A stretch of 64,000 nucleotides of DNA from Phytobacter palmae (GTDB lineage: Bacteria; Pseudomonadota; Gammaproteobacteria; Enterobacterales; Enterobacteriaceae). The number at the start of each line of letters is the position of its first letter. The stretch's first letter is position 1. A model generated the notes under the pieces. That model saw nothing but the letters and a program-made list of their open reading frames with translations. It did not search any database and was not told the DNA's origin. This document shows positions 18,659 to 32,303 of this stretch, in pieces. The stretch is from NCBI GenBank assembly GCA_900112785.1, contig FONB01000002.1:62001-126000 (forward strand), given 5' to 3'. Made by a program: the position numbers and the translations under genes.

Positions 18659-21241
18659 ATGCAAGAGCAATACCGCCCGGAAGAGATAGAATCCAAAGTC
18701 CAGCTTCACTGGGAAGAGAAGCGTACCTTCGAAGTAACTGAAGACGAGAGCAAAGAAAAGTATTACTGCCTGTCGATGCTTCCCTATCCTTCTGGCCGAC
18801 TACACATGGGCCACGTGCGTAACTACACCATCGGTGACGTGATTTCCCGTTATCAGCGCATGCTGGGCAAGAACGTGCTGCAGCCAATTGGCTGGGATGC
18901 GTTCGGTCTGCCAGCAGAAGGTGCGGCGGTGAAAAATAAGACGGCCCCGGCACCGTGGACGTACGACAATATCGCCTACATGAAAAACCAGCTCAAAATG
19001 CTGGGCTTCGGCTATGACTGGAGCCGCGAGCTGGCGACCTGTACCCCGGAATACTACCGCTGGGAACAGAAGTTCTTCACTGAGCTGTATAAAAAAGGCC
19101 TGGTATATAAGAAAACCTCTGCGGTGAACTGGTGCCCGAATGACCAGACCGTTCTCGCGAATGAACAGGTTATCGATGGCTGCTGCTGGCGCTGCGACAC
19201 CAAAGTTGAGCGTAAAGAGATTCCGCAGTGGTTTATCAAAATCACCGCCTATGCCGAAGAACTGCTCAACGACTTGGATCATATGGATCAGTGGCCTGAT
19301 ACGGTGAAAACCATGCAGCGCAACTGGATTGGCCGTTCTGAAGGCGTGGAAATCACCTTCAATGTTAATGGCGATGACAAAACGCTGACCGTGTACACCA
19401 CCCGCCCGGACACCTTTATGGGTGCCACTTATCTGGCGGTTGCCGCGGGTCACCCGCTGGCGCAGAAAGCGGCGGCAACGAATACTGAACTGGCAGCCTT
19501 TATCGACGAATGCCGTAATACCAAAGTGGCCGAAGCAGATATGGCGACCATGGAGAAAAAAGGCGTTGATACCGGCTTTAGAGCGGTTCACCCATTAACC
19601 GGCGAAGAGATTCCGGTCTGGGCTGCGAACTTCGTGCTGATGGAGTACGGTACTGGTGCCGTAATGGCCGTTCCGGGACACGACCAGCGCGACTATGAAT
19701 TTGCCAGCAAATATAATCTGCCGATCAAAGCGGTCATCCTTGCAGCAGATGGTTCTGAACCCGATCTGTCAGAACAGGCGTTGACCGAAAAAGGTACTCT
19801 GTTTAACTCTGGCGAATTCAGTGGCCTGAGCTTTGAAGATGGCTTCAACGCTATTGCCGACAAACTGGCGGCTCTGGGTGTTGGTGAGCGCAAAGTCAAC
19901 TATCGTCTGCGTGACTGGGGCGTTTCCCGTCAACGTTACTGGGGCGCACCGATCCCGATGGTGACGCTGGAAGACGGTACCGTGATCCCGACACCAGAAG
20001 ATCAGATCCCGGTGATTCTGCCGGAAGATGTGGTCATGGACGGCATCACCAGCCCTATCAAAGCCGATCCGCAGTGGGCGAAAACCACCGTCAACGGCCA
20101 GCCTGCGCTGCGAGAGACCGATACTTTCGACACCTTTATGGAGTCCTCCTGGTACTACGCGCGTTACACCTGCCCACAATACGACGAAGGTATGCTGGAC
20201 CCGAAAGCCGCTAACTACTGGCTGCCGGTGGATATCTACATTGGCGGTATAGAACACGCCATCATGCACCTGCTCTACTTCCGCTTCTTCCATAAGCTGA
20301 TGCGCGATGCGGGTATGGTTAACTCTGACGAACCAGCAAAACAGCTGCTCTGTCAGGGTATGGTGCTGGCAGATGCCTTCTATTATGTTGGTGAGAGCGG
20401 CGAACGTAACTGGGTTTCACCGAAAGACGCTATCGTTGAGCGCGACGAGAAAGGCCGTATTATTAAGGCAAAAGACGCGGCGGGCCATGAGCTGGTGTAT
20501 ACCGGCATGAGCAAAATGTCCAAGTCGAAAAATAACGGCATCGACCCCCAGGAAATGGTGGAACGTTACGGCGCAGATACCGTACGTCTGTTTATGATGT
20601 TCGCCTCGCCTGCGGATATGACGCTGGAATGGCAGGAGTCCGGTGTGGAAGGGGCAAACCGCTTCCTGAAACGTGTCTGGAAACTGGCTTATGAACATAA
20701 AGCCCTCGGCCCGGTTGTGGCGCTGGATACTCGCGCACTGAGCGAAGACCAGCAGGCGCTGCGCCGCGACGTTCACAAAACTATCGCTAAAGTCACCGAT
20801 GATATTGGTCGTCGCCAGACCTTCAATACTGCGATTGCGGCGATTATGGAACTGATGAACAAACTGGCGAAAGCACCGACTGAGGGCGAGCAGGATCGTG
20901 CTCTGCTGCAGGAAGCGCTGCTGGCGGTTGTCCGTATGCTTAACCCGTTCACTCCGCATGCAAGCTTTACCCTGTGGAAAGAGCTGGGTGGTGAAGGCGA
21001 TATCGACAACGCGCCGTGGCCAGTTGCAGACGACGCGGCGATGGTTGAGAACACCACGCTGGTTGTTGTGCAGGTTAACGGTAAAGTACGCGGTAAAATC
21101 ACCGTTGCCGTTGACGCGACCGAAGAACAGGTTCGTGAGCGTGCAGGCCAGGAACCGCTGGTCGCAAAATATCTTGATGGCGTTACCGTGCGTAAAGTGA
21201 TTTACGTACCAGGTAAACTGCTTAATCTGGTCGTTGGCTAA
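18659..21241 (+). CDS. leuS: leucyl-tRNA synthetase
   Basis: Charges tRNA-Leu. It has 860 residues, the E. coli length, from the ATG at 18659 ([13 protein letters not shown]); the frame is open for 37 codons upstream but that part is not conserved. The class I HIGH motif appears as HMGH near residue 49, KMSKS is complete near residue 619, the CP1 editing domain carries [11 protein letters not shown] and [12 protein letters not shown], and the C-terminal domain ends [11 protein letters not shown]. It leads a cluster with lptE, holA and nadD: lptE begins 14 bases downstream. Confidence 0.98.
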   Translation: MQEQYRPEEIESKVQLHWEEKRTFEVTEDESKEKYYCLSMLPYPSGRLHMGHVRNYTIGDVISRYQRMLGKNVLQPIGWDAFGLPAEGAAVKNKTAPAPWTYDNIAYMKNQLKMLGFGYDWSRELATCTPEYYRWEQKFFTELYKKGLVYKKTSAVNWCPNDQTVLANEQVIDGCCWRCDTKVERKEIPQWFIKITAYAEELLNDLDHMDQWPDTVKTMQRNWIGRSEGVEITFNVNGDDKTLTVYTTRPDTFMGATYLAVAAGHPLAQKAAATNTELAAFIDECRNTKVAEADMATMEKKGVDTGFRAVHPLTGEEIPVWAANFVLMEYGTGAVMAVPGHDQRDYEFASKYNLPIKAVILAADGSEPDLSEQALTEKGTLFNSGEFSGLSFEDGFNAIADKLAALGVGERKVNYRLRDWGVSRQRYWGAPIPMVTLEDGTVIPTPEDQIPVILPEDVVMDGITSPIKADPQWAKTTVNGQPALRETDTFDTFMESSWYYARYTCPQYDEGMLDPKAANYWLPVDIYIGGIEHAIMHLLYFRFFHKLMRDAGMVNSDEPAKQLLCQGMVLADAFYYVGESGERNWVSPKDAIVERDEKGRIIKAKDAAGHELVYTGMSKMSKSKNNGIDPQEMVERYGADTVRLFMMFASPADMTLEWQESGVEGANRFLKRVWKLAYEHKALGPVVALDTRALSEDQQALRRDVHKTIAKVTDDIGRRQTFNTAIAAIMELMNKLAKAPTEGEQDRALLQEALLAVVRMLNPFTPHASFTLWKELGGEGDIDNAPWPVADDAAMVENTTLVVVQVNGKVRGKITVAVDATEEQVRERAGQEPLVAKYLDGVTVRKVIYVPGKLLNLVVG

Positions 21242-21255
21242 GCGCGGGAGGAAGC

Positions 21256-21804
21256 GTGCGATATCTGGCAACATGGTTGTTATCTCTGGCGGTGCTTCTC
21301 ACCGCCGGATGCGGCTGGCACTTGCGCAATACGTCGCAGGTGCCAGGCAATATGAACACAATGATTTTCGATTCCGCAGATCCGAACGGTCCTCTTAGTC
21401 GTGCTGTACGTAATCAGCTGCGTCTGAATGGTGTGCAACTGCTGGAGAAAGGCTCATTGCGTAAGGATGTCCCTTCCCTGCGCCTTGGAACTATGTCTCT
21501 CGCACGTGATACCGCGTCTATTTTCCAGGACGGACGTACTGCTGAGTATCAATTAGTGATGACAGTTGACGCCACCGTGCTGATTCCGGGGCATGACATC
21601 TACCCGATCAACACCAGGGTGTATCGTTCATTCTTTGATAACCCGCAGACGGCGCTGGCGAAAGATGCCGAACAGGACATAATCCTTGAGGAAATGTACG
21701 ACAAGGCTGCGGAACAGTTGATTCGTAAACTGCCCAGCATTCAGGCGGCAGATAACGAGAAAAATCCGCCTTCCTCGCGTCCCGCAGCGAAACCGGGTAG
21801 CTGA
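21256..21804 (+). CDS. lptE: LPS-assembly lipoprotein LptE
   Basis: An outer-membrane lipoprotein that plugs the LptD barrel and helps insert lipopolysaccharide. It has 182 residues from a GTG start with GGGAGGAAGC just before it. The lipobox LLTAGC puts the acylated cysteine at residue 19. The C-terminal tail after about residue 168 is Pro/Ser/Lys-rich and differs from E. coli, as expected for this region. The stop shares one base with the holA start. Confidence 0.95.
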   Translation: MRYLATWLLSLAVLLTAGCGWHLRNTSQVPGNMNTMIFDSADPNGPLSRAVRNQLRLNGVQLLEKGSLRKDVPSLRLGTMSLARDTASIFQDGRTAEYQLVMTVDATVLIPGHDIYPINTRVYRSFFDNPQTALAKDAEQDIILEEMYDKAAEQLIRKLPSIQAADNEKNPPSSRPAAKPGS

Positions 21805-22835
21805 TGCTCAAGCTGTATCCGGAACAACTCCGCGCGCAGCTCAATGAAGGGCTGCGCGCGGCATATTTACTGCTGGGAAATGACCCTCTTTTATTGCAGG
21901 AAAGCCACGATGCCGTCCGGCAGGCTGCCTTCGCACAAGACTTCACCGAACATCACGCCTTCACCCTTGATGCCAGCACGGACTGGGATGCAATCTACGC
22001 TATTTGTCAGGCGCTGAGCTTGTTTGCCAGCCGTCAGATACTGTCATTACAGTTGCCGGAAAATGGGCCTAACGCCGCGCTAAATGAACGCCTCGCCATG
22101 CTGGTGAGCCTGCTTCATGACGACCTGATATTGATTGTGCGTGGAAATAAGCTGACCCGGGCGCAGGAAAACGCCGCCTGGTATACTGCTCTGGCTAATC
22201 GCAGCGTTTCGGTCAGTTGTCAGACCCCGGAGCAGGCCAATCTACCTCGCTGGATTGCCGCACGCGCGAAGCAGAACAACCTGCAACTGGATGATGCCGC
22301 CAGTCAACTGCTTTGTTATTGCTATGAAGGTAATTTGCTGGCCGCCTCGCAGGCTCTGGAAAGACTGGCACTGCTGTTCCCGGACGGTAAGCTGACGCTG
22401 CCGCGTGTCGAGCAGGCCGTTAACGATGCCGCTCACTTTACCCCCTTTCACTGGGTAGACGCGCTGCTTGCCGGCAAAAGTAAGCGTGCGCTTCATATAT
22501 TGCATCAACTTAAACTTGAAGCCAGTGAACCCGTCATCCTGCTGCGTACTATCCAGCGTGAACTCATGTTACTGGTGACGCTAAAACGACAGTCTGCACA
22601 TACGCCGCTGCGTTCGCTGTTTGATAAACATCGGGTCTGGCAAAATCGGCGTGGCATTATCGGTGAAGCGCTACAACGACTGAGCAGTGAGCAACTGCGC
22701 CAGGCCGTACACTTGCTTACGCGTATTGAATTAATTGTGAAACAGGATTTTGGTCAGTCGGTGTGGGCAGAGCTGGAGGGACTTTCTCTGCTACTCTGTC
22801 ATAAGGCACTGGCAGACGTTTTTATTGATGGTTGA
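21804..22835 (+). CDS. holA: DNA polymerase III delta subunit
   Basis: The clamp-loader subunit that opens the beta clamp, 343 residues as in E. coli. Family signatures include [14 protein letters not shown] near the N-terminus and [15 protein letters not shown] near residue 212. It overlaps lptE by one base, and nadD begins one base after its stop. Confidence 0.96.
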   Translation: MLKLYPEQLRAQLNEGLRAAYLLLGNDPLLLQESHDAVRQAAFAQDFTEHHAFTLDASTDWDAIYAICQALSLFASRQILSLQLPENGPNAALNERLAMLVSLLHDDLILIVRGNKLTRAQENAAWYTALANRSVSVSCQTPEQANLPRWIAARAKQNNLQLDDAASQLLCYCYEGNLLAASQALERLALLFPDGKLTLPRVEQAVNDAAHFTPFHWVDALLAGKSKRALHILHQLKLEASEPVILLRTIQRELMLLVTLKRQSAHTPLRSLFDKHRVWQNRRGIIGEALQRLSSEQLRQAVHLLTRIELIVKQDFGQSVWAELEGLSLLLCHKALADVFIDG

Positions 22836-22836
22836 T

Positions 22837-23478
22837 ATGAATCAGTTGCAGGCACTTTTTGGCGGTACATTTGATCCTGTTCACTACGGGCACCTGAAAC
22901 CGGTCGAAGCGCTGGCAAACCAGATTGGGCTGTCACGCGTCATTATTATGCCCAATAACGTACCTCCCCATCGCCCACAACCTGAGGCGACGAGCGAACA
23001 GCGTAAAGCCATGGTGGAACTGGCTATCAGCGACAAACCGCTTTTTGCCCTTGATGAGCGTGAACTGCGGCGCGAGAGTCCTTCTTACACGGCGCAAACT
23101 TTACAGGCGTGGCGAGAAGAGCAAGGGCCGACGCGCTCGCTGGCCTTCATTATTGGTCAGGATTCGTTGCTAACGTTTCCCACATGGCATCATTATGAAA
23201 CCATTCTGAACAACAGCCATTTGATTGTCTGTCGCCGTCCTGGCTACCCGTTAGCTATGGAAAATGAGGCCGATCAGCAGTGGCTGGAAGACCATCTGAC
23301 ACACAATGCAGATGATTTACATACTCTGCCTGCCGGGAAAATCTATCTGGCGGAAACGCCGTGGTTCAACATTTCCGCCACGCTTATTCGCGAACGGCTG
23401 GAAAAAGGCGAGAATTGCGATGACCTGCTCCCCGCCACGGTGCTCAATTATATTAATCAGCACGGCCTCTATCGCTGA
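22837..23478 (+). CDS. nadD: nicotinate-nucleotide adenylyltransferase
   Basis: Converts nicotinate mononucleotide to deamido-NAD. It has 213 residues from the ATG at 22837, the E. coli length; open frame extends upstream into holA but is not conserved. Nucleotidyltransferase motifs are [12 protein letters not shown] at the N-terminus and [12 protein letters not shown] near residue 175. Its last 26 bases overlap the 3' end of cobD on the other strand. Confidence 0.96.
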   Translation: MNQLQALFGGTFDPVHYGHLKPVEALANQIGLSRVIIMPNNVPPHRPQPEATSEQRKAMVELAISDKPLFALDERELRRESPSYTAQTLQAWREEQGPTRSLAFIIGQDSLLTFPTWHHYETILNNSHLIVCRRPGYPLAMENEADQQWLEDHLTHNADDLHTLPAGKIYLAETPWFNISATLIRERLEKGENCDDLLPATVLNYINQHGLYR

Positions 23479-24544
23479 GGATGTTATCCAGCGCGCCAGT
23501 CAGCCGATTGTTTTCTGACGCGCTGCGCACCGCCACACGGTAGTATCGCGCATCAAGCCCAGGATAATTTGCACAACTACGAATTAAAATGTGCTGCCGG
23601 AGCAGTGCCTGCTGCAGGTCAATACCGGCATCACAACGCAAGAACAGATAATTCGCCACTCCCGGCCAGACGGACAACCCGGGCATATTTTCCAGCGCCT
23701 GACGCAAACGCGGGCGTTCCGTGTTGAGCCATTCCCATGTTTCTTTTCGATACGCGCTATCGTTTAAGACCACCTCCCCCGCCAGCGCCGCAAAAGCATT
23801 AATAGACCAGGGCATCTGCTGCTGGCGCATACGGGCGACAGCCAGTGTGTTACTGCTGAGCAAATATCCCAGTCGCAGCCCGGGAATAGCATAAAACTTG
23901 GTCAGAGAACGCAGCACCCAAATATGTGGGTTTTCAGCCAGATGGGGGACAAATCCATCGCGATCGCTCAGGAAATCCATAAAGGCTTCATCCAGCACAA
24001 GTGTAATACCGAGCTGCCTGCAGCGCGCGGCAATGTCATGCATCAGTGAAGCATCCGGCAACAGGCCTGTGGGATTGTTGGGTGTGCAGAGGAACAGGCA
24101 GTCAACGCCGCCCGTTAGCGCATCAAGAATGGCCTCAGTTAGCTGCCAGCCATCTTCTTCACGCAGCGCATAATCGACGATATCACATCCTGAAAGCTGC
24201 AGAGCGCGACGATATTCAGCAAACCCGGGGGTGACGAGCATCACCCGGCGCGGCAGAAGACCTTTTACCAGCGTAAATATCGATTCGGTCTCACCGTTGC
24301 CCGCGAGGACCCACTCGACGGGAACCTGATGATGTGCGGCAAGCGCCTGATGTAATTGCTGATACTCAGGATCCGGGTAGCGCTCAGCCACAGCAAAATT
24401 ATTCAGTAGTGCATGTTTCAATAACGCGGGCATACCTGCCGGGTTAATATTCGCACTGAAATCCAACAAATCCTCGGCTGAAACACCCACCATAGCAGCG
24501 GCCTCACGGATATTTCCACCGTGCGCGCTGTGAAATAAAGCCAT
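23453..24544 (-). CDS. cobD: threonine-phosphate decarboxylase CobD
   Basis: A PLP enzyme that makes (R)-1-amino-2-propanol O-2-phosphate, the linker of the cobalamin lower ligand. It has 363 residues. It shows the class I aminotransferase-like fold of Salmonella Cob[10 protein letters not shown] at the N-terminus, [31 protein letters not shown], and the PLP lysine in [17 protein letters not shown]. coli K-12 lacks it. It diverges from cobC with 97 bases between starts and overlaps nadD tail to tail. A histidinol-phosphate aminotransferase is the near alternative, but the N-terminus and the cobC neighbour favour CobD. Confidence 0.92.
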   Translation of the reverse strand: MALFHSAHGGNIREAAAMVGVSAEDLLDFSANINPAGMPALLKHALLNNFAVAERYPDPEYQQLHQALAAHHQVPVEWVLAGNGETESIFTLVKGLLPRRVMLVTPGFAEYRRALQLSGCDIVDYALREEDGWQLTEAILDALTGGVDCLFLCTPNNPTGLLPDASLMHDIAARCRQLGITLVLDEAFMDFLSDRDGFVPHLAENPHIWVLRSLTKFYAIPGLRLGYLLSSNTLAVARMRQQQMPWSINAFAALAGEVVLNDSAYRKETWEWLNTERPRLRQALENMPGLSVWPGVANYLFLRCDAGIDLQQALLRQHILIRSCANYPGLDARYYRVAVRSASENNRLTGALDNILSDRGRAD

Positions 24545-24641
24545 CTTCTGCTCCGGGCAAAAACGCTATTTTAAACGAAAAGCCACCAGGAATAAGGGTG
24601 TAATGATAAACTTCGTGCAGAAAACCGCACGGGAGAAAACA

Positions 24642-25830
<1,189 letters not shown>

Positions 25831-25833
25831 TGC

Positions 25834-26301
25834 GTGAAGTTGCAACTGGTAGCCGTCGGCACAAAAATGCCTGACTGGGTACAAACCGGGTTTACTGAAT
25901 ATCTGCGTCGTTTCCCGAAAGATATGCCTTTTGAGCTGGTGGAAATCCCGGCGGGCAAGCGCGGCAAAAACGCAGATATTAAGCGTATTCTCGACAAAGA
26001 GGGTGAACTGATGCTTGCTGCGGCAGGTAAAAATCGGATCGTCACCCTTGATATCCCCGGTAAACCCTGGGATACACCGCAGCTGGCAAATGAGCTGGAA
26101 CGCTGGAAACAGGATGGACGTGACGTCAGCCTGCTCATCGGCGGCCCGGAAGGGTTATCCCCCGCCTGTAAAGCTGCGGCAGAACAAAGCTGGTCACTCT
26201 CTGCGCTAACGCTTCCTCACCCGCTGGTGCGTGTGCTGGTAGCGGAAAGTTTGTATCGCGCATGGAGCATCACGACCAACCATCCTTATCATCGTGAGTA
26301 A
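25834..26301 (+). CDS. rlmH: 23S rRNA pseudouridine-1915 N3-methyltransferase
   Basis: A SPOUT methyltransferase that modifies helix 69 of 23S rRNA. It has 155 residues from a GTG start. The knot motif [11 protein letters not shown] and the C-terminal [12 protein letters not shown] are intact and almost identical to E. coli. It is paired with rsfS and followed after 26 bases by mrdA. Confidence 0.97.
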   Translation: MKLQLVAVGTKMPDWVQTGFTEYLRRFPKDMPFELVEIPAGKRGKNADIKRILDKEGELMLAAAGKNRIVTLDIPGKPWDTPQLANELERWKQDGRDVSLLIGGPEGLSPACKAAAEQSWSLSALTLPHPLVRVLVAESLYRAWSITTNHPYHRE

Positions 26302-26327
26302 TGACCACCAGGTAAACTAAGCAGCGG

Positions 26328-28229
26328 ATGAAATTACAGAATTCTTTTCGCGACTATTCGGCTGAGTCTGCGCTGTTTGTGCGCCGGGCCCTTGTCGCTT
26401 TTGCAGGGATTTTGCTGCTCACCGGCGTACTCATCGCCAACCTTTATAATCTGCAAATTGTCCGTCATGCTGACTACCAGACGCGTTCTAATGAGAACCG
26501 CATTAAACTGGTACCTATTCCGCCAAGCCGCGGCATTATCTATGATCGCAACGGCACGCCACTGGCGCTGAACCGCACAATTTATCAGATTGAGATGATG
26601 CCGGAAAAGGTCGACAACGTTGAGCAAACACTCAATGCGCTGCGTGACGTGGTGGATCTGACCGATGAGGACATTGCCAACTTCAAAAAGGAGCGCTCCC
26701 GCTCCCACCGCTTCACCTCGATTCCGGTCAAAGCTAACCTGAATGAAGTTCAGGTGGCGCGCTTCGCGGTTAATCAGTATCGATTCCCCGGCGTGGAAGT
26801 AAAAGGCTATAAGCGCCGTTACTATCCGTTCGGCTCGGCATTGACACATGTCATCGGCTACGTATCCAAAATCAACGATAAAGACGTCGAACGACTGGAT
26901 AAAGAAGGCAAGCTGGCAAACTACGCGGCCACGCATGATATTGGCAAGCTCGGCATCGAACGCTATTACGAAGATGTGCTGCACGGACAGACCGGTTACG
27001 AAGAGGTTGAAGTTAACAACCGCGGACGCGTTATTCGCCAGTTAAAAGAGGTGCCGCCGCAAGCGGGGCATGACATTTACCTGACGCTGGATTTAAAACT
27101 GCAGCAATATATCGAAACTCTGCTGCAGGGTAGTCGTGCTGCGGTCGTGGTAACCGACCCGCGCAATGGTGCCATTCTCGCGCTCGTCTCTACGCCAAGC
27201 TATGACCCGAACCTTTTTGTCGACGGTATCTCCAGCAAGGATTACAGCGCGCTTCTCAACGATCCGAACACGCCTCTTGTTAACCGCGCCACGCAAGGGG
27301 TTTATCCGCCGGCATCAACGGTGAAACCCTATGTTGCCGTTTCGGCGCTGAGCGCCGGGGTAATTACCCGTAATACCACCCTTTTCGACCCTGGCTGGTG
27401 GCAACTGCCCGGCTCAGAAAAACGCTATCGCGACTGGAAAAAATGGGGGCATGGTCGCCTGAATGTCACCAAGTCGCTGGAAGAATCAGCGGATACCTTC
27501 TTCTATCAGGTCGCCTACGACATGGGTATTGACCGTCTTGCCGAGTGGCTGACCAAATTTGGTTACGGTCAGTATACCGGTATCGACCTGGCAGAAGAGC
27601 GCTCGGGTAATATGCCAACGCGCGAATGGAAGCTTAAACGCTTTAAGAAACCCTGGTACCAGGGCGATACGATTCCCGTCGGGATTGGCCAGGGTTACTG
27701 GACTGCAACGCCCGTACAAATGAACAAAGCGATGATGACGCTGATTAACGATGGCGTTGTCAAAGTGCCGCACTTATTAATGAGCACGATGGAAGACGGT
27801 AAACAGGTTCCATGGCAACAGCCGCCGCAAAAACAGGTTGGCGATGTGCACTCCGGCTTCTGGGAAATCGCTAAAGATGGGATGTATGGCGTGGCAAACC
27901 GCCCGAATGGTACCGGGCATAAATACTTCGCCGGTTCACCTTACAAAGTCGCGGCGAAATCAGGTACAGCCCAGGTCTTCGGACTAAAAGCTAACGAAAC
28001 CTATAACGCGCATCGCATCGCCGAACGTCTGCGTGACCATAAGCTGATGACGGCATTCGCGCCCTATGATAATCCCCAGGTTGCGGTTGCAATGATTCTG
28101 GAAAACGGCGGTGCCGGTCCTGCGGTTGGTACAATCATGCGCCAAATCCTCGACCATATAATGCTTGGCGATAACAATACTGATTTGCCGTCGGAAAACC
28201 CGGCATCAACAGCGGCAGAGGACCAATAA
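26328..28229 (+). CDS. mrdA: penicillin-binding protein 2 (elongasome transpeptidase)
   Basis: Cross-links peptidoglycan during cell elongation. It has 633 residues, as in E. coli. One N-terminal membrane anchor (about residues 20-45) precedes the dimerisation domain. The transpeptidase domain shows STVK ([10 protein letters not shown], Ser about 330), SAD ([10 protein letters not shown]) and KSGTAQ. It is two bases upstream of its SEDS partner mrdB. Confidence 0.97.
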   Translation: MKLQNSFRDYSAESALFVRRALVAFAGILLLTGVLIANLYNLQIVRHADYQTRSNENRIKLVPIPPSRGIIYDRNGTPLALNRTIYQIEMMPEKVDNVEQTLNALRDVVDLTDEDIANFKKERSRSHRFTSIPVKANLNEVQVARFAVNQYRFPGVEVKGYKRRYYPFGSALTHVIGYVSKINDKDVERLDKEGKLANYAATHDIGKLGIERYYEDVLHGQTGYEEVEVNNRGRVIRQLKEVPPQAGHDIYLTLDLKLQQYIETLLQGSRAAVVVTDPRNGAILALVSTPSYDPNLFVDGISSKDYSALLNDPNTPLVNRATQGVYPPASTVKPYVAVSALSAGVITRNTTLFDPGWWQLPGSEKRYRDWKKWGHGRLNVTKSLEESADTFFYQVAYDMGIDRLAEWLTKFGYGQYTGIDLAEERSGNMPTREWKLKRFKKPWYQGDTIPVGIGQGYWTATPVQMNKAMMTLINDGVVKVPHLLMSTMEDGKQVPWQQPPQKQVGDVHSGFWEIAKDGMYGVANRPNGTGHKYFAGSPYKVAAKSGTAQVFGLKANETYNAHRIAERLRDHKLMTAFAPYDNPQVAVAMILENGGAGPAVGTIMRQILDHIMLGDNNTDLPSENPASTAAEDQ

Positions 28230-28231
28230 TC

Positions 28232-29344
28232 ATGACGGATAATCCGAACAAAAAATCGTTCTGGGATAAAATCCATATCGATCCCGCCTTCTTGCTGATT
28301 GTGCTGGCGCTGTTGTTCTATAGCGCGATGGTTATCTGGAGCGCCAGCGGCCAGGATATCGGCATGACGGAGCGCAAAGTCGGTCAAATCACTATGGGCC
28401 TAATCGTGATGGTTGTGCTGGCGCAGGTTCCACCTCGTGTTTATGAAGGCTGGGCACCCTACCTTTACGTTTTTTGCGTCATCCTGCTGGTCGCCGTTGA
28501 TGCTTTCGGGGCGATCTCCAAAGGTGCTCAGCGCTGGCTTGATTTAGGCATCGTCCGTTTCCAGCCATCTGAAATTGCGAAAATCGCCGTACCGCTAATG
28601 GTGGCGCGTTTTATCAACCGCGATGTTTGTCCGCCATCGTTAAAAAACACCGCCATTGCGCTGGTGCTGATATTTATGCCAACGCTGCTGGTGGCCGCCC
28701 AGCCCGACCTCGGTACCGCTATTCTTATCGCCATGTCCGGTCTTTTCGTGCTGTTTTTATCCGGCCTGAGCTGGCGCCTTATTTTAGTGGCCGTCCTCCT
28801 GATAGCAGCATTTATTCCCATATTATGGTTCTTCCTGATGCACGATTATCAGCGCCAGCGCGTCATGATGTTGCTCGATCCGGAAACCGATCCGCTCGGC
28901 GCGGGCTATCATATTATTCAGTCCAAAATCGCCATCGGCTCCGGTGGGTTACAGGGGAAAGGCTGGCTGCACGGGACGCAGTCACAGCTGGAGTTTTTGC
29001 CAGAACGCCACACCGACTTTATCTTTGCCGTACTTGCCGAAGAGTTAGGGCTGATTGGTATTTTGATTCTGCTCGGGCTTTATGTACTGCTGATCATGCG
29101 CGGCTTATGGATTGCCGCGCGCGCGCAAACCACCTTTGGTCGGGTCATGGCTGGTGGTTTGATGTTGATTTTATTCGTTTATGTATTCGTAAATATTGGT
29201 ATGGTGAGTGGTATCTTGCCGGTGGTGGGCGTACCGTTGCCGCTGGTGAGTTACGGGGGCTCAGCCCTGATTGTACTGATGGCGGGGTTTGGTATCGTGA
29301 TGTCGATTCATACCCACAGGAAGATGTTATCAAAAAGCGTATAA
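28232..29344 (+). CDS. mrdB: rod-shape SEDS glycosyltransferase RodA
   Basis: A polytopic inner-membrane glycan polymerase that works with PBP2. It has 370 residues with about ten hydrophobic segments. SEDS motifs include [25 protein letters not shown] near residue 262 and [17 protein letters not shown] near the C-terminus. rlpA follows after ten bases. Confidence 0.97.
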   Translation: MTDNPNKKSFWDKIHIDPAFLLIVLALLFYSAMVIWSASGQDIGMTERKVGQITMGLIVMVVLAQVPPRVYEGWAPYLYVFCVILLVAVDAFGAISKGAQRWLDLGIVRFQPSEIAKIAVPLMVARFINRDVCPPSLKNTAIALVLIFMPTLLVAAQPDLGTAILIAMSGLFVLFLSGLSWRLILVAVLLIAAFIPILWFFLMHDYQRQRVMMLLDPETDPLGAGYHIIQSKIAIGSGGLQGKGWLHGTQSQLEFLPERHTDFIFAVLAEELGLIGILILLGLYVLLIMRGLWIAARAQTTFGRVMAGGLMLILFVYVFVNIGMVSGILPVVGVPLPLVSYGGSALIVLMAGFGIVMSIHTHRKMLSKSV

Positions 29345-29354
29345 GGGGTGCGCA

Positions 29355-30500
29355 ATGCGTAAGCAATGGCCAGGTGTCTGTATAGCAGCAGTATTGCTGG
29401 CGTCATGTTCAAGTGATGATGGTCAGCAAAAGACGATGGTTGCGCCGCCTGCTCCGGTGTGCAACGGTCCGGTCGTTGAAATCAGCGGCGCGGAACCTCG
29501 TTTTGAGACGCCGAATCCTTCGGTAAACCAGGATTACGAGCGCGACGGCAAAAGCTACAAAATTGTGCAGAATCCTTCGCAGTTCAGCCAGGCAGGATTT
29601 GCTGCCATTTATGATGCGGAACCGGGTAGTAATTTAACCGCGACGGGAGAAACGTTCGATCCGTTACAACTGACTGCCGCTCACCCGACGCTGCCTGTTC
29701 CGAGCTATGCCCGTATCACTAACCTGGCCAATGGTCGCATGGTGGTGGTACGCATTAACGATCGTGGCCCTTATGGGAATGATCGCGTGATCTCATTGTC
29801 GCGTGCGGCAGCCGATCGCCTGAACACGTCGAACAACACCAAAGTGCGTATCGACCCGATCATTGTGGCACAGGACGGTTCAATGTCCGGCCCGGGCACC
29901 GTCTGTACCACTATCGCAAAACAGACCTATGCTCTGCCGGCACTCCCGGATTTGAGCGGCAATGGCGCGTCGCAACCAGAGCCAGCCCCCGATAACGTAC
30001 GTATCATCAGCAATTCAACGCTGAAAGGGGACGAAAATACAAAGCCGGTAAGTAGCGGCGGTTTCCTTGGGGCGCCGACACCGCTACATGCAGGCGTACT
30101 TGAAGGCACAGAAGCCCCGGCGCCGGCCGTTACAACCCAGACCACGCCCTCTGTCCCGACTGCACCCGTAGCGAGCGCGCCGGTAACGCGCACCGCCCCC
30201 GTGGCGGCGCCCGTTACCGCGCCAGGTTCCGTGCAGGGCCACGTTGCGACATCCGCGGCACCGGTAGCTGCCAGCGGAAGTTATATGGTGCAGGTTGGAG
30301 CAGTAAGCGATCAAACCCGCGCGCAACAGTATCAACAGCGCCTGGCCCAGCAGTTTGCTGTGCCGGGCCGGGTGGTACAAAACGGCGCAGTGTGGCGTAT
30401 TCAGCTCGGGCCTTTTACCAATAAGTCGGACGCCAGTGCATTACAACAGCGTCTGCAAAATGAAGCGCAGTTACAGTCTTTTGTGACCAACGCGCAATAA
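29355..30500 (+). CDS. rlpA: septal-ring lytic transglycosylase lipoprotein RlpA
   Basis: An outer-membrane lipoprotein that binds denuded glycan at the septum. It has 381 residues, about 20 more than I recall for E. coli. The lipobox is LLASC, with Cys at about residue 17. A double-psi beta barrel (NGRMVVVRINDRGPYG) lies in the first half. A low-complexity Pro/Ala/Thr/Val linker spans roughly 245-305 and accounts for the extra length. A C-terminal SPOR domain (about 310-381, YMVQVGAVSDQTRAQQY) follows. It is third in the mrdA-mrdB-rlpA unit. Confidence 0.95.
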   Translation: MRKQWPGVCIAAVLLASCSSDDGQQKTMVAPPAPVCNGPVVEISGAEPRFETPNPSVNQDYERDGKSYKIVQNPSQFSQAGFAAIYDAEPGSNLTATGETFDPLQLTAAHPTLPVPSYARITNLANGRMVVVRINDRGPYGNDRVISLSRAAADRLNTSNNTKVRIDPIIVAQDGSMSGPGTVCTTIAKQTYALPALPDLSGNGASQPEPAPDNVRIISNSTLKGDENTKPVSSGGFLGAPTPLHAGVLEGTEAPAPAVTTQTTPSVPTAPVASAPVTRTAPVAAPVTAPGSVQGHVATSAAPVAASGSYMVQVGAVSDQTRAQQYQQRLAQQFAVPGRVVQNGAVWRIQLGPFTNKSDASALQQRLQNEAQLQSFVTNAQ

Positions 30501-30638
30501 CAGATTTGGCATCTGACTTTGTCAACCAGTGTAAATAGCATTAACAAAGTCATGCGGAAAGTCGGATGCCTGTCAGAATAGCTTTTGCTATAGTAGGGCA
30601 CTTTTTTTAACTCCATCACGGATGTCGTTGTTCAGACC

Positions 30639-31850
30639 ATGAAGACCACTCTCTCCGTTCGTTTCGTACAGCGCCTGGCGCTCACCACGGCACTGACTGC
30701 CGCCACTCTCGGCACAGCCCATGCTGATGACCTCAATATCAAGACCATGATTCCTGGCGCGCCACAGATTGATGCCGAATCCTGGATCCTCATCGATTAC
30801 AACTCCGGTAAGGTGTTGACAGAACAGAACGCCGACTCGCGCCGCGATCCGGCCAGCCTGACAAAAATGATGACCAGCTACGTCATCGGCCAGGCAATGA
30901 AAGCGGGTAAATTCAAAGATAGCGATCTGGTCACTATCGGCAATGACGCATGGGCGACCGGCAACCCGGTGTTCCGTGGCTCTTCTCTGATGTTCCTGAA
31001 ACCGGGTATGCAAGTTCCGGTTTCGCAACTCATCCGTGGTATCAACTTACAGTCTGGTAACGACGCCTGTGTGGCGATGGCCGATTACGTTGCAGGTAGC
31101 CAGGACGCGTTTGTCGGTCTGATGAATAACTACGTTAACGCGCTTGGTCTGCAGAATTCCCACTTCCAGACTGTTCATGGTCTGGATGCTGAGGGGCAGT
31201 ACAGCTCCGCGCGCGACATGGCTCTGATTGGCCAGGCGCTGATCCGTGATGTGCCAAACGAATACTCTATCTACAAAGAGAAAGAGTTCACCTTTAACGG
31301 TATCCGCCAGACCAACCGTAACGGTCTGCTGTGGGATAACAGCCTGAATGTCGACGGCATCAAAACCGGTCATACGGACAAAGCGGGTTACAACCTGGTG
31401 GCCTCTGCAACCGAAGGCCAGATGCGCCTGATCTCCGCTGTCATGGGTGGCAGAACGTTCAAAGGGCGTGAAGCCGAAAGTAAAAAACTGCTGACCTGGG
31501 GTTTCCGTTTCTTCGAAACCGTTAGTCCGCTGAAAGCAGGCAAAGAGTTCGCCTCAGAGCCAGCCTGGTTCGGTGATAACGATCGCGCTTCGCTGGGTGT
31601 TGATAAAGACGTCTATCTGACTATCCCACGTGGCCGCATGAAAGATCTTAAGGCGAGTTATGTGTTAACCACCAGTGAACTGCACGCGCCGTTGCAGAAA
31701 AACCAGGTGGTCGGCACGATTAACTTCCAGCTGGACGGCAAAACTATCGAACAACGCCCTCTGGTCGTGCTGCAGGAAATCCAGGAAGGAAATTTCTTCG
31801 GCAAAATCATCGACTATATCAAGCTGATGTTCCACCACTGGTTCGGCTAA
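30639..31850 (+). CDS. dacA: D-alanyl-D-alanine carboxypeptidase, PBP5
   Basis: Trims the terminal D-Ala of peptidoglycan pentapeptides at the inner membrane. It has 403 residues. A signal peptide runs to about residue 29 (GTAHADD), then SLTK (PASLTKMM), SGN ([10 protein letters not shown]) and KTG ([10 protein letters not shown]). A C-terminal amphipathic anchor helix ends HHWFG. The 138-base gap from rlpA gives it room for its own promoter. Confidence 0.97.
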   Translation: MKTTLSVRFVQRLALTTALTAATLGTAHADDLNIKTMIPGAPQIDAESWILIDYNSGKVLTEQNADSRRDPASLTKMMTSYVIGQAMKAGKFKDSDLVTIGNDAWATGNPVFRGSSLMFLKPGMQVPVSQLIRGINLQSGNDACVAMADYVAGSQDAFVGLMNNYVNALGLQNSHFQTVHGLDAEGQYSSARDMALIGQALIRDVPNEYSIYKEKEFTFNGIRQTNRNGLLWDNSLNVDGIKTGHTDKAGYNLVASATEGQMRLISAVMGGRTFKGREAESKKLLTWGFRFFETVSPLKAGKEFASEPAWFGDNDRASLGVDKDVYLTIPRGRMKDLKASYVLTTSELHAPLQKNQVVGTINFQLDGKTIEQRPLVVLQEIQEGNFFGKIIDYIKLMFHHWFG

Positions 31851-31903
31851 AAAACGAACACTTGAAAGTGTGATTTCCGTCCCCATATACTAAGCATCTC
31901 AAA

Positions 31904-31937
31904 AACTCCTGCCCTTTCGGCAGGAGTTATTATTTTT
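31904..31937 (+). terminator. Rho-independent terminator after dacA
   Basis: AACTCCTGCC / GGCAGGAGTT, then ATTATTTTT, just before ybeD. Partial read-through into ybeD is possible because only 15 bases remain. Confidence 0.8.
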
Positions 31938-31951
31938 ACGCCGGAGCTGAC

Positions 31952-32215
31952 ATGAAAACCAATCTCAAAGAACTGCTTGAATTCCCGACTCCCTTTACTT
32001 ACAAAGTGATGGGACTGGCGAAACCAGAGCTGGTTGATCTGGTGGTTGAAGTGGTACAGCGCCATGCGCCCGGTGATTACTCTCCGCAGGTAAAACCGAG
32101 CAGCAAAGGCAATTACCACTCGGTATCCATCACCATCACCGCCACGCATATTGAGCAAGTTGAGACGCTGTACGAAGAATTGGGCAATATTGAAATTGTT
32201 CGTATGGTGCTGTAA
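31952..32215 (+). CDS. ybeD: DUF493 family protein YbeD
   Basis: A small cytoplasmic protein of 87 residues with an ACT-like fold. The function is not established; the position before lipB is conserved. The N-terminus [18 protein letters not shown] and the end IEIVRMVL match E. coli YbeD closely. A conserved [10 protein letters not shown] lies near residue 55. Confidence 0.93.
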   Translation: MKTNLKELLEFPTPFTYKVMGLAKPELVDLVVEVVQRHAPGDYSPQVKPSSKGNYHSVSITITATHIEQVETLYEELGNIEIVRMVL

Positions 32216-32303
32216 TTAAGCAAGGTGTTACCGGGCCTCTGGTCGGGTAACACCCTCTCTGTGGTATACTCCCCTCACCTTTTCTACTCCCGGAGATGCT
32301 GTT

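Noticed and set aside
20417-21274. Minus-strand frame of 285 codons opposite leuS
   Set aside because: Shadow of leuS; no motif or ribosome site.
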